From positions 245,490-309,489 of the forward strand of contig NW_003314351.1 of NCBI RefSeq assembly GCF_000143415.4: 64,000 nt of DNA, written 5' to 3'. Positions 38,603-49,946 of the stretch are shown piece by piece. A model generated the notes under the pieces. The model was given only the letters and a program-made list of their open reading frames with translations. It was not told the origin of the DNA and made no database searches. The position numbers and the translations under genes are program-made. Position 1 is the stretch's first letter. Each line of letters opens with the position of its first letter. This stretch comes from Selaginella moellendorffii (taxonomy: Eukaryota > Streptophyta > Lycopodiopsida > Selaginellales > Selaginellaceae).

Positions 38603-41600
38603 ATGGAGTGGACGGCGAGGCAGTATCTGGAGGTCCAGGGAGCCCAGAGCGATGGAGCTCGGCCACAGTGCGGAGCATTTCATCACTCGCAGGCGCTCTT
38701 CGCGGCTGCGGTCGGGCAACACATCACTGGTGAGATTTCCGAGCTAAATTCTCCGAATTGACGCGAGGATTTCGCGTGATCCGGAAATTTTACTAAGAAT
38801 GTGAGAGGGTTGGCTGATGATGGTGAATTTTCTTGCAGAGTTTGATGCTCTCACGGGCTGTAAGCTCTCGAGCATCAATATTGGAGCTTCCGTCGTGCGT
38901 ATGGCATATAGTCCTGCTGGCGGGCATGTAATTGTCGCTGTTCTAGAGGTATGATACAGCTCTTGGCATAGATCTTTTGCATGAATTGGATTCTTTTTTT
39001 TTCCTCCCAGGATTGGAGCATTAAGTCGTGGGATCTAGATACCGAGCATACGCATTTTCTTTATTCTCCAGCCAAGAAAACAGACAGGATCTCAGAAGGG
39101 ATGGAGATACACATTGCTCTGACACCACTTCGACCGTGGCTGTTCTTTGGAACGTATCGGCGTTCAAGTGTAAATGGTAAGTCTTTTCTTGTATCAAGAT
39201 AAACTATTTGATGCGTCACGTTTGGTTGTAGTTGTGGGGACTATAGAAGGTGCCAAACCAGCGACCATTATTAAGACGGATCTGAAAAAGCCAGTCACTG
39301 GCCTTGCTTGCCATCCAAGAAGTCCTCTTCTGGTACCTACATCTTTTCGTTAGATTTTTTCGCATTTTTGGTAATTCGGATCTGTTTGGACAGTTCGTTG
39401 CGTATGCCGAAGGGCTTATTCGGGCATATCACATACAGTCTTTCACCGTGCAGTATACCTTGCAAAGTATGTTCCTTCTATGTCTTTCACTCAACTATTT
39501 GTAACCGAACCATTTTTGCAGTTGATACGTCAATAAAACTAGTTGGAGCAGGAGCGTTTGCGTTTCATCCGACTTTAGAATGGGTTTTTGTTGGCGACAG
39601 AAGCGGCACACTAATAGCATGGGACGTCTCAGTTCCAACACAACCCAGTATGATCGGGATGTAAGTACCAGTCTACGTGTTTGCTTCAGGATGCTAAATG
39701 TTCATTGAACTTGGCAGCACTCAAGCGGGTTCAAATCCAATTTCAGCTCTTTCCTGGCATTCTATGTTGCGGTTACTTGTGACTCTTTCAAGGGATGGCA
39801 TGGTGCAGGTGTGGAGGACGAGGGTCATTCTAAATTCGAATAAGCCTCCCATGCGTGCGAACTTCTTCGAGTCTGCAGGTACATAATACTGGTTATTCAA
39901 TATACGGGTAGTTTTATTAAGTCTTCTTTGTTTTCTTTTTCTTCTAGGCGTTGAAAGTTTGGATGTTGCTAAGGTTCTGGCTCAATGTAGTGGCGACACT
40001 ATATACCCTGTCCCGAAGATTACTGATTTTCTCCTACATCCGAAGCTGAATTTGGCAACAATATTGTTTCCGGTACGCTATATAATAGACTGTTACGTGA
40101 AGCTAAATCTTGTCCTTATAGAGCAACAGTAGGAAAGAGGAAGCGAGAAGAAGAGCATCAGCTGTGTCGAGAGAAGCTAGGAAGCAGCTATTCTCTGTGC
40201 TACAAAGTGCTAGGGGCTCTCCAGGTTGGATTTAGCATTTGTAGAAATGATCTTGAGCTGATATTTTAAGATTTAGGATCGGTCTTGAAGGAAAAACTTG
40301 CACTTTTGGGCTCGACTGGCATTCTACCCGATTATCAGCTGCAGATGCAATTACAGCAGGCGAGAGGCCAGCAAGGGTAAGCATCATACCATTCATCAAA
40401 TACAGTAATGACGTCTCTTTAACAGCCTGACAATGTCGGACCTTGCGCGAAAGGCATTTTTGTATGGAGTAAGCACACACTATGTTTGATGCCATAATAT
40501 TGACACTTCACGTTATTTTGGCAGAAACATGGAGGGGAGCCAAGAGACACTACTTCATTTAGACTACCGCTTTTATCCATTGCAGATCCGAGTCATCACT
40601 TGCGTGATCTCCCTGTTTGCCAGGTACTAAACTTCAAGCATTAAGTATTTGAAACTAATTTCTGTTTTCTTCAGCCATTGCAACAAGACCTTGGGTTCTT
40701 TACCTCTGAACAAGGCATATTCAATTATCCTGTCCGTGCTTTTTTCATGGACGGTTGTAACCTTTCTGCTTACAATCTTGCATCTGGAGACTATAATATC
40801 TACAAAAAGCTTTCTCCGACCGTAAGCACTGAGTTCAATTGGCTGTAAAATTGCGTTGACATACCTTGCACAGGCACTTGGAGGTCAAGAACGGTCGCCT
40901 ACTCACATGCTATATAGTTCTCGACAGCATCTTTTTCTTATATTCTTTGAGTGCCGAGGAGCCATTGGCGAAATCGTTATCTATCGGGAATCCTTAACTG
41001 CTGAAGCTGTTGGTGAACGTTTGAACACTATAACAGGTTCAGTCCGTTTTCGATCTCGAACTCTCTGTTTCTTACATTTCAGTTGCAGGCCGCGATGGTG
41101 CTTTTCTGGGATTTAAGGAGGACAAGTATGCAATTCTTGATGAAGACGGGGTTGGATTGACTCTTTATCCTCTTGAAGACGAAGTTAAATCAGCCACATC
41201 CAATGGCGATACAAATGGTGCTTTAGACGCCAGTACATTTTCAGAACTTCATGCAAAGGCTCAAACGTACGAGAACGGACAGAAAGGCTTGATACAGTTT
41301 GTGTTTGATAGTCCCGTGCAACGCATATATTCTACTCCCTTAGGTTCGATCTCTTATACTGCCTCTTTTGTACTCACACATGGGTTTTCAGATTCTCTGT
41401 TAATGTATGTCTCCTCTGGGAGTCATATAGGACTGACACGAATATTTTCAAGTGGTTATGGAGCCAGCGGCGACATGTTTGAGCTTTCTACGAAACAAGA
41501 AGACGGTCGCTTCTTGAAAATCAGGCAATTTGAAACGGTTTTGCAGGTACTCGTAATGTGTATCAATCTGTTATATTTTTCTATTTAATTTTTTCCTTCA

Positions 41601-44600
41601 TGCAGGTTCGTTGGCAGGAAACCATGGTTGGTCAGTTTGCTGGAATTCTTACGACTGAGAGAGTCATGATCGTCTCTCAAAATCTTGAAGTCATCAATTC
41701 TACGTCTGCAACATTTGACAAGGGATTCCCTCCAATATCCACCAAAATATGTTTTTTGTTTGTTGTTTGCCATGTGTTCAACCTTAACTCTTTAATACTT
41801 CAGATCTCTAGTATGGGTTGGACCGGCATTACTGTTTTCAACTCCGACGACCGTCGCTGTACTTGGGTGGGATGGACCCGCGTGTGCAGTCACGACGCTA
41901 GCAGCGCCAAATTCGGGTTAGCCAGTTTCATCTGATTTCCTCTCATTGCCTTGATTTTCTGTCTTTAGTGCTTGTTGGGACGCTGAACGATCGCCTCTTA
42001 CTGGTCTGCCACAATGATCCAAGTCCAAGACAAAAGCAACTTGTCGAAATAAAGACCCGTTTAGCAGGTCTTTTGGAGCCACTCCTGATCGGATGGACAA
42101 CACTTCAAGTCAAACTTCAGCCTAAACTTGATCTGTCCGAAATCCTGTTTAGACTGACGTCGAGGTACTTCCTCCTTTGTTTCATTTGTGATGTATTTAT
42201 CGTTTCTTACAGGTTTGATAGTCTTCGGGTCACACCGAGGTCACTTGATGCACTTGCACGGGTTCCATCCGTCTGTGGAGAGCTCGCTGTTGAACTTTCA
42301 CAAGCAGGGCCACAGTTTACTCAGGTATATCATCTAAGCTTGAGTTACTTATTCCGAATTTCATGCTACAGGAATTGCGATGCAAGTATGCAGTAGTCGC
42401 TCGCCGGTTTCAAACTGCTCTTTCCATTTTGAAAGATGAGTTTCTTCGATCTCGAGATTATCCTCGTTGCCCTCGAACTTCACGCTTGTTCCACAGATTC
42501 CAAGAGCTTGGAAGAGAATGCATTAAGTAAGTTATCTTCGTTTCTTTCTTGTTTGGTAGATGACAAGACTTTGTTGCAGGTTTGGTCAATTCGACCAAGC
42601 GAAAGAAGTATATGAAGCCGTCTCAGATTATGAGAGCATGCTGGATTTATTTATATGTCACTTGAATCCCAGCGCTCTAAGAAGGCTAGTCCAAAAGTTA
42701 GAGGAAACAGGCGTCGAGCCAGAGCTGAAGCGGTTATCAGAAAAAATACTTATTGTCCGATCTTCGGGATGGGGACAAGGTGGTGTTTTCGCAAACTTTG
42801 CTGCTGAAAGTCTTGCTCCCAAGGGCCCAGAATGGGCTGGAGGTAACTGGCAAATCAAAACGTTCCCTGAAGTGAAGAGTTCTCGGGAATGGGAACTGTC
42901 TGGAGAAGTAACTGCGTACATGAAGACTCCTAGTGGACCTATTCCTACGCTTATTCCGGATCACATTGGAGTTTACTTTGGTACGTTAAAGGGTCGGGGC
43001 TCCGTTGTGGAAGTACGTGACGATGCGTTAGTGAGAAGACTTACAAACGGGGAAGCTGACATCGAGAAACCGGCACCAGCTCTGGCATTACCTTCAACAG
43101 AGTCTAAAGCTGCCGAAGACAGTTTATTGAACAAGATCAGAGCTGCAAAGAAAGACGACGGGATTGTTGACGAACAAGCAAAGGCCGCAGAAGAGTTCAA
43201 GAAAGGATTGTACGGTGTCGATGGTAGCAGCAGCGAAGAGGATGAAACATCTACCACGAAGAAAAAGATCAGAATTAAAATCCGAGACAAGCCGGCTACT
43301 ACTACTGTGGACGTGGATAAAGTGAAGGAAGCTACGAAGCAGTTCAAGCTGGCAGACACCTTACCACCACGTACAAGGCGTGCTTCAGGAGGCTCACAGG
43401 GCAGTTTTGGCAGTAGTGGGGGAATTCAAGACATTCCGATCCAAACTACGACAACTCAAACCAACACCGAGGTGTTCCCTGTGATAATGGGAATGGGTGT
43501 ATCAGCTGCCAGCGGACCAATTCCAGAAGACTTCTTTCACGCGAATGGAACAGGTCAAGGCAGTGGTGCTGCGCAGCCTCTCACTGTCAATATCACTCCG
43601 GATGGTCTCACACCAGGACTTTGGACTTCAAATGTTCCTCAAGTCCAAAATATGGCCGGTGCACCAGCAGGCATAGTGGGCGGTCCTGGCATTATGTCGA
43701 ATGGCGTTCCTCCTCAAGCTGATATTTCCTTACCGGATGGTGGTATTCCTCCTCAAAGCGGCGATCTTTCCTTACCGGATGGTGGTGTCCCTCCGCAAGC
43801 TGCTCCTCAGACTGAAAAGACCAGCACTGCTCCTGTTAATGTTAACTTTGAGTCTTCGATGCCTGCAGCTGCTCTAGGAGTTAAAGCTCCTTCACCTCCA
43901 CGACAATGGAAGCCAGGCCAAGTAACGTGCTCTTTTATCCTTTATATTCTTGAGCTAATTCGCTTGTCTTTCTAGGTGCCGCGTGGAGCTTCTGCATCAA
44001 CGTGCTTCAAAGCTGCCGTTGCACATCTGGAACAGAATCAGCTTTCTGATGCCATGTCGTGCTTGGATGAATCTTTCCTCGCGCTTGCTAAAGATCGATC
44101 TCTCGGAGTCGACGTCAAGGCTCAAGCTAAAATCTGTTCTCAGTACAAAGTTGCTGTTCTACTTTTGCAGGTAATACTTCTTTCAGTAGTTGCTAATATA
44201 ACTCCTGCTGCTTTTCTTCAGGAAATTGCCAAGCTGTTAAAGGTCGACGGAACAGCGGCTGTTGGCGCGAAAGACGAAATCGCCCGACTGGCAAGACACC
44301 TGAGCACATTACCATTGCAAGCGAAACATCGGATCACTTGCATACGGACAGCTATCAAGAGAAACATGGACGTGCAAAACTACGCTTTTGCAAAATCACA
44401 GCTGGACTTGCTACTTTCGAAGGCCCCTCCCAACAAGCAGGAAGAACTGAGATCACTCATTGCTGTTTGCACCCAGAGAGGATTATTCGACAGAACAATA
44501 GAGGACACAGAAGATCCCGCACAGTTCTGCTCTGCAACACTGGGACGACTGCCAACCATAGGCCACGACTCTTGCGATCTTTGTAGCGCTAAGTTTTCGG

Positions 44601-44692
44601 CCCTGACGTCTCCAGGATGCACCATCTGCGGCATGGGTACCATCAGACGATCAGATGGTGTTGGAGCTCCTGTTTCATCACCTTTTTCTTAA
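38603..44692 (+). CDS. TWD40-1: TWD40-1, subunit of the TPLATE/TSET adaptor complex
   Basis: Twenty-four exons close in phase to 1595 residues (Arabidopsis: about 1,610). Exon starts/ends: 38603-38729, 38839-38948, 39011-39176, 39232-39332, 39394-39466, 39522-39660, 39718-39878, 39948-40072, 40122-40224, 40277-40376, 40426-40468, 40525-40623, 40675-40821, 40874-41036, 41089-41343, 41392-41546, 41606-41750, 41812-41916, 41969-42164, 42213-42324, 42372-42526, 42580-43921, 43976-44170, 44222-44692. The WD40 N terminus (FDALTGCKLSSINIG, AFAFHPTLEWVFVGDR) and an alpha-solenoid (PRSLDALARVPSVCGELA, DYESMLDLFICHLNPSA) match plant TWD40-1. The complex acts in clathrin-mediated endocytosis at the plasma membrane. 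A Pro/Gly-rich disordered stretch (about residues 1200-1380) precedes a C-terminal pair of Cys-x2-Cys motifs. The 41750/41812 junction is the least certain. Confidence 0.92.
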
Positions 44693-45027
44693 GTCGTACT
44701 TGGAAGCTCCAAATTTTGGCGTGAAAAGGCTGACGTGAGGACTTAGTACCGGGAGGAGGACTTAGTAGCGTGACCAGACCTTACGAGCAACAGAATTTTC
44801 ATCTTCCAGGTGAGTAAACATCCTCTCTATGTTATTGCTGGTTTTAAAGCTGTGTACATTCGCTTGCAGGAAACTTACTCCATTTTGTGAGAGTGTTTGT
44901 ACAATGCGTAGGACGAGTGAGTTTTGCTGTATTCTTTTCGTTGTGATTATTCATTTTTATCGGCCTCACTGCTGTAAGAGTTAAACCTTGTCTTTTGTTC
45001 TGCCATGAGCTCTACTTCAAGTGTCAT
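44693..45027. other. Spacer between convergent genes
   Basis: Holds the 3' flanks of TWD40-1 and the DUF2358 gene. GT/AG pairs near 44810 and 44870 could be a spliced 3' UTR. No other feature is seen. Confidence 0.4.
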
Positions 45028-45697
45028 TCAGTAATTCATGTGCGTAGTGGCTGCGACAAGATCCGAGACAGTCGTCGCAACTTTGCATTTTGGAGGTGAG
45101 TTGAAGATAACGTTATGTACCTTGTGCTCATAAATCTTTCCTTTACTGTCCAGTTTGTACTCGGAAACGCCGTCGAAGAGACCTCTGGCTTCCCACGGCA
45201 CTCGTGGAATGCCGCGAACAGACCATCTGATCACAATAGTGCTCTCCGAAGGCTGCCAGACGCTCAAGATTTCCACCCAGATCGACTTGAAGAGCATTCT
45301 ACCATTCAGCCGGAGCACCTGTACAATAAACTTGTAGTTCCCAAGTCCGTGAAAGCAGTTCACTGGATCTCTGAAAGAGATGTCCTCTCTGCACCAAACA
45401 AGGTAAGCCACTCTACCTTTACTTCATTCTCATCTCCTACCTGTATATCTGATAGCTCAGATCTCTGTGGAACAGAACAGGCAGCTCCTCCCGCAAAGTC
45501 CTGATGGCATAGCCTACGTTGACATGGTAATCCAGACTTCCTTGCTTGCTCTTTGCTACTAACGGATCCTCTACTTTGCTATTCAGCTTGGTCGAGAGAT
45601 TGCGACACTGCACTCGCAGAGGTTGCTTGAATCTATCTCCGCTGCTATGCGCCAAGCTCAGCGCTACCTCTACTGGAAGCAGCTTACTACACACCAT
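45028..45697 (-). CDS. DUF2358 protein (SnoaL-like), probably plastid
   Basis: Exons 45697-45441 and 45388-45028 join in phase (AG|A) to 205 residues. The order NVGYAIRTLREELPVLF, YREDISFRDPVNCFHG, VWQPSESTIVIRWSVRGIPR, YKLDSKGKIYEHKV and SDLVAATT matches a plant and cyanobacterial family of unknown function (DUF2358, NTF2/SnoaL-like fold). The N-terminal 60 residues are Ser/Arg/Lys-containing and could be a transit peptide. The start is uncertain: another in-frame ATG at 45847 lies inside a likely 60-bp intron (CT|GTAAGATG to TTACTTCAG), and no ATG was found in the exon that would precede it. The gene is tail to tail with TWD40-1 and head to head with RH18 (about 400 bp). Confidence 0.82.
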
Positions 45698-46096
45698 CTC
45701 GTGAAGTTCGCTAGGAAACCGTGGAGACTCGTTTGCATTCGATCTGGGAGAGGACTGTGGATATGGATGGGGGTGGATTTCAGAGAGATACTGAAGTAAA
45801 AGAAAGGTACACACGCTAAAGTTTGCGGGGTCTACTGATATTGACATCTTACAGAAGCCAGGAACTTGAGGCGCTGGAAACGAAGATGGGTGTTTCGGTT
45901 TGGATCTTCGTCCCAAAGTTGGAGTTTGATGGATTCACTGGTACGAGCAAAGAACTCCAGTGATAGATCCAGCGAGTTGGTAGCGATCCAGCGATCTTTG
46001 ACAGGTAAATATTTCGTTTTTAATCGATGGGTTTCTTTTCCTTTAGATCACATTATCGGTTTAATATAGGTCGGGGTTTAGGGTTCTTGGCAGGGA

Positions 46097-48365
46097 ATGG
46101 AGGTCGTGACGAAGATCGAATTCGCGGCGCTGGAGCCAAAGCTTTCGCCGGAGACGCTCCGGGTGTTAGAGCAGCAGCTTGGATTCTTGCGCGCGACGCC
46201 AGTCCAGGTCGCGACGATCCCCCTGCTGTGCAGCTTCAAGGATGTGGCCGTGGATGCCGCTACTGGATCCGGGAAAACGCTCGCGTTCGTGGTTCCTGTC
46301 GTGGAGATTCTCCGCCGCCTCGCGACGCCGTTGAGGAGGAATGAGGTACGCAGGGATTTCTTTGCTGGAGATTTTTACAAGAGAATGTGCAGGTGGGAGC
46401 GATGATAATCTCTCCAACGAGGGAATTGGCTTCTCAGATTTTCGGTGTCGCTCAAAAGTTTGTGAAAACGTTGGAAAATCTCACGGCATTGTTGCTCGTG
46501 GGTGGAACCGATGTCACAGCTGATCTGGAGAGAGTGAAAGAGCAAGGCGGGAATGTGCTCATTGGAACACCGGGACGACTTCATGATATCATGGAGCGAT
46601 CGACAGCTTTGGAGTTTCGGCATCTCGAGGCAAGAACTTCTGATCTAAGTTCTCTTGACACGATAACATCTCTTTTCATTGTTTCTTTCCAGATTTTGAT
46701 CCTCGATGAGGCTGACAGGCTTCTTGACATGGGCTTTCAGCGGCAAGTATCAGCCATCATAGAACTCTTGCCAAAGCAACGACGAACGGGACTTTTCTCC
46801 GCAACACAGACGCAGGCAGTGGAGGAGCTTTCAAAGGCCGGGTTAAGAAATCCTGTAAGAGTGGAGGTTCGCAGTGAAGTGAAAGGAGCGTCGACTACCT
46901 TTAAGACGCCTGCCGGTTTGAATATTGAGGTATGCTTTGGCTTTTATTGCTCTTGCGATTGTTCTTGCTTGTGTCGTTCAGTACCTGGAATGTGAAGGTG
47001 AGGAGAAATCTTCGCAGCTTGTCAACTTCTTGCGAGAGAATGCCTCCAGGAAAACTATTGTGTAAGTGATACAGGTTTATGCTTCTTGTATTTATTCTTT
47101 CCGACTGTTTTGTCTTTTGATAGATATTTCATGACCTGTGCTTCTGTCGATTACTGGGGCACTGTCCTTCCTCGGCTCAAGACTCTCAAGGATGTACCGA
47201 TAGTTGTACTGCATGGGAAAATGAAACAAGTATGTAAGTGTTACATTTTCTGTTCCTATTATTCTTCTCCTTACACTTGCGGAGCTGTTTTTCAGAGTGT
47301 CAGAGTAAAGGCTCTAGAAAAATTCACCGCTATGCCTGCGGGAGTGCTGTTTTGTACAGATGTGGCTGCTCGTGGACTGGACATACCTGGGGTGGATTGG
47401 ATCGTGCAGGTATTTGAAACCTTATAATGATATGTGGTTTTATAACATCGTTGTTCTTTCGCGTGACAGTATGATCCTCCCCAAGACCCAAACGTTTTCG
47501 TTCATAGGGTCGGCCGAACTGCCAGAATGGGAAGAGCGGGAGATGCTTTAGTTTTTCTTCTTCCAAAGGTGAAACGAGTTTTTGTGGTTTGTTTGTTTAT
47601 AATCTGGGGCCATTTCGCAGGAAGACGCTTACGCAGAGTTCCTTCGTATAAGAAACGTCCCGATAGAAAAGAGAGACAAAACTGAAGTGCCTCATATTAT
47701 ACCCAAGGTTTGCTTGACTTCGCAGAAGGACAAAGTCACTGTTTGTTGTTCTCGTTCTGCAGTTACGGGCCGCTGCTATGAAGGATAGGGACGTGATGGA
47801 GAAAGGACTCAAGGCATTTGTGTCCTACTTCCGAGCGTACAAAGAGCACCACTGCACTTTTATCTTCCAGTAAGAGTTGTCTGTTTGATTGATCAATGAC
47901 GAGAGTGAGCTGCAGATGGAAGCAACTGGAACTTGGCAAGATCGCCATGAGCTTCGGTCTATTGCAACTCCCTTCCATGCCAGAACTAAAGCGTGGTGTG
48001 CTCACGTCGCAGCATTTTACTCCTGTGGAGAACATTGACGTCGATTCCATTCCATATCGGTACGTGTTAGTACTCGCTTTGTTCCCATCGTGAACGTTTT
48101 CATTCTCAGAGAGAAAGCTCGGGAGAAGCAAAGGAGGAAAAACCTCGAGAAGAAACCAGATACGTCGAGAGAAGAAAGAAAAGCTCTGGCACCATCGAAG
48201 CACCAAAAGGATCGTCCCGCGAAGAGAGCAAAGAAGCGCTCGCACAGAGATAGAGAAGAACTGGAAGAGATTAACAGTGACTACAGGCTCTTGAAAAAAT
48301 TGAAGAAGGGATCTATCTCCGAGAAAGCATACTCGAAGCTGATGAGCTTGGAAGGCGATGTATGA
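46097..48365 (+). CDS. RH18: DEAD-box RNA helicase RH18 (DDX55/Spb4 type)
   Basis: Eleven exons (46097-46345, 46393-46629, 46693-46929, 46982-47061, 47124-47229, 47296-47409, 47470-47568, 47621-47707, 47763-47869, 47916-48059, 48110-48365) join in phase to 571 residues. Helicase motifs run in order: Q-motif ([11 protein letters not shown]), I AATGSGKT (ending Thr61), Ia PTRELA, Ib TPGRL, II DEAD (167-170), III SAT, V ARGLDIP and [13 protein letters not shown]. The C-terminal region ([20 protein letters not shown], then a Lys-rich tail) is that of Spb4/DDX55, a nucleolar factor for 60S ribosome assembly. Intron 2 (46630-46692) has a GC donor and is 63 bp with no in-frame stop, so its retention would insert 21 residues before the DEAD motif. 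A decayed fragment of this gene lies at 26171-26330. Confidence 0.94.
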
Positions 48366-48645
48366 GAAAAATTCGTTGTGTCAATCAAAAAAATTTCACA
48401 AGGTTGGGTTTGTAAAGTTTTGATCCAATAAGATCAAGGGGTGGTTTGCAGCCGTTGGATCTTGAGCGTACGTGTTGACCGTTGGATTGGCTTTTGAGTC
48501 GGTTTCTCTAGTGAATAACCCTAGGGCCAGTCGCGCCGCGCAGCTCTCGTCCGGATCTACGCGCCCCACTTGTAAGTCTCTCGCCAGATCTGCCGTGGTT
48601 GAAGCTCGATCCCTCCCGCCGTTTCCTCTTGCGCAGATTCTCGCG

Positions 48646-49725
48646 ATGGCGGCGGCAGTCGATGAATTCCGGTGCTTCGTTGGGGGTTTGTCTTGGGCAA
48701 CCACTGATCGCAACCTGGAAGACGCATTCAGCCCCTATGGCACCGTTATTGAAGCCAAGGTTTTCAAGGAAACTTTGAAATGATCTCTGTGTGGCTGGCT
48801 CTCTCTTTGGATCCCGTCCGGTTTTGTTACGCTCTTGTTCTTGCTACTAGAGAGTTGCTATTGTTCTTCTTTTTACAGGCCCCAAACAGGTAGGATACTG
48901 AGACAGATGAAACCCTTGGCCTCCCCAATCTGTCCTCGTTCTTTCCACAAGAAAAACTTGGATGTCTGGATGGTTGCAAAAGGATTTTTTGCTCAGTCTT
49001 CTTGCAAGCTTCTTTCTTTCTTTTTTTTCATTTCCTGCTTGCTTGATTTGCCTGTGTGATGCTACTAACGCAGCTTTGATGTTTTGTTTTTCGTAGAGCT
49101 CGTAGCTAGTTTTTGTTCGCTCGATTTGCAGAGGTTCTAACTTTTGGAACTCTTTTTTCTTGCTTTGTAGGTGGTGCTTGACAGGGACACTGAAAGATCT
49201 CGCGGCTTTGGCTTCGTCACCTTTGGCGACGAGAACTCCATGCAAGACGCGATTGATGGCATGCACGGCAAAGATCTGGACGGCCGCTCCATCACTGTGA
49301 GTAAAGCCCAGCCAAAGTCTGGCGGCGGAGGAGGCGGTGGCGGTGGCCGAGACCGCGATGGAGGCCGAGATGGGGGCCGAGATGGCGGAGGCTATGGAAG
49401 AAGAAGCGGCAGTGGCGGCGGCGGCGGCGGCGGGGGTGGCGGCGGTGGCGGCAACGGTGGCTGCTTTAAGTGTGGCGAGAGTGGCCACTGGGCGAGAGAC
49501 TGTACCAGCGGCGGTGGCGGCGGCGGCGGTGACAAGTATGGTGGAAGCCGAGGCGGTGACCGAGGCGGAAGCGGACGCTACGGTGGTGGGAGTGACCGTG
49601 GTAACGGGGGGTATAATAGACCCCGTGATGGCGGTGGCCGGAGCAGGTCTGGACCGTACGATCGCCCCGCTGGCGGGGGTCGATCCAACGGTGGGAGCCG
49701 CGGCTCTTACGACGATGGGTATTAA
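48646..49725 (+). CDS. Glycine-rich RNA-binding protein with RRM and zinc knuckle (RZ-1 type)
   Basis: Exons 48646-48759 and 49171-49725 encode 222 residues. An RRM (RNP2 [12 protein letters not shown]1 RGFGFVTF) is followed by Gly/Arg-rich sequence and one CCHC knuckle ([14 protein letters not shown]), then RGG-like and SYDDGY ends. This is the plant RZ-1A/GRP layout: a nuclear RNA-binding protein linked to cold response and splicing. The single intron splits the RRM between RNP2 and RNP1 at the position usual for plant GRPs and is long (411 bp) for this window. The 5' donor is GTTTTC. A possible 11-nt micro-exon (48882-48892) lies in it. The large antisense frame over the Gly-rich part is a composition artefact. 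Confidence 0.92.
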
Positions 49726-49946
49726 GTGGTGTTTGTGTGAAAGGAGGTGTGGTTCTACTTGTATGTTCCCTCTTTTAGCTTGGAAGTAAGCTACTCTGCA
49801 AGACAAATTTTCTTTTATAACTAGAGAGTATAGTCGTTTCGATTATTCTCTTTTCGAATCTTGTAGGGCTTGACAGGATATTCTCTTTTATAGATCAGAA
49901 TATGCTCTAATCATTTAGGGTTCCTGATAAAAATGCGGTAAGCAGC

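Noticed and set aside
45115..45504. Plus-strand 129-residue frame
   Set aside because: It is antisense to the DUF2358 gene, whose minus-strand translation matches a known family.
49337..49789. Second plus-strand frame of 150 residues rich in Ala/Val/Glu in the RZ-1-type gene
   Set aside because: It is a frame shadow of the Gly-rich repeat codons.
48847..49806. 319-residue Ala/Thr/Val-rich frame on the minus strand over the RZ-1-type gene
   Set aside because: It is the antisense of the Gly-rich coding region and intron; the simple composition keeps it open. The plus-strand RRM and zinc knuckle are real.
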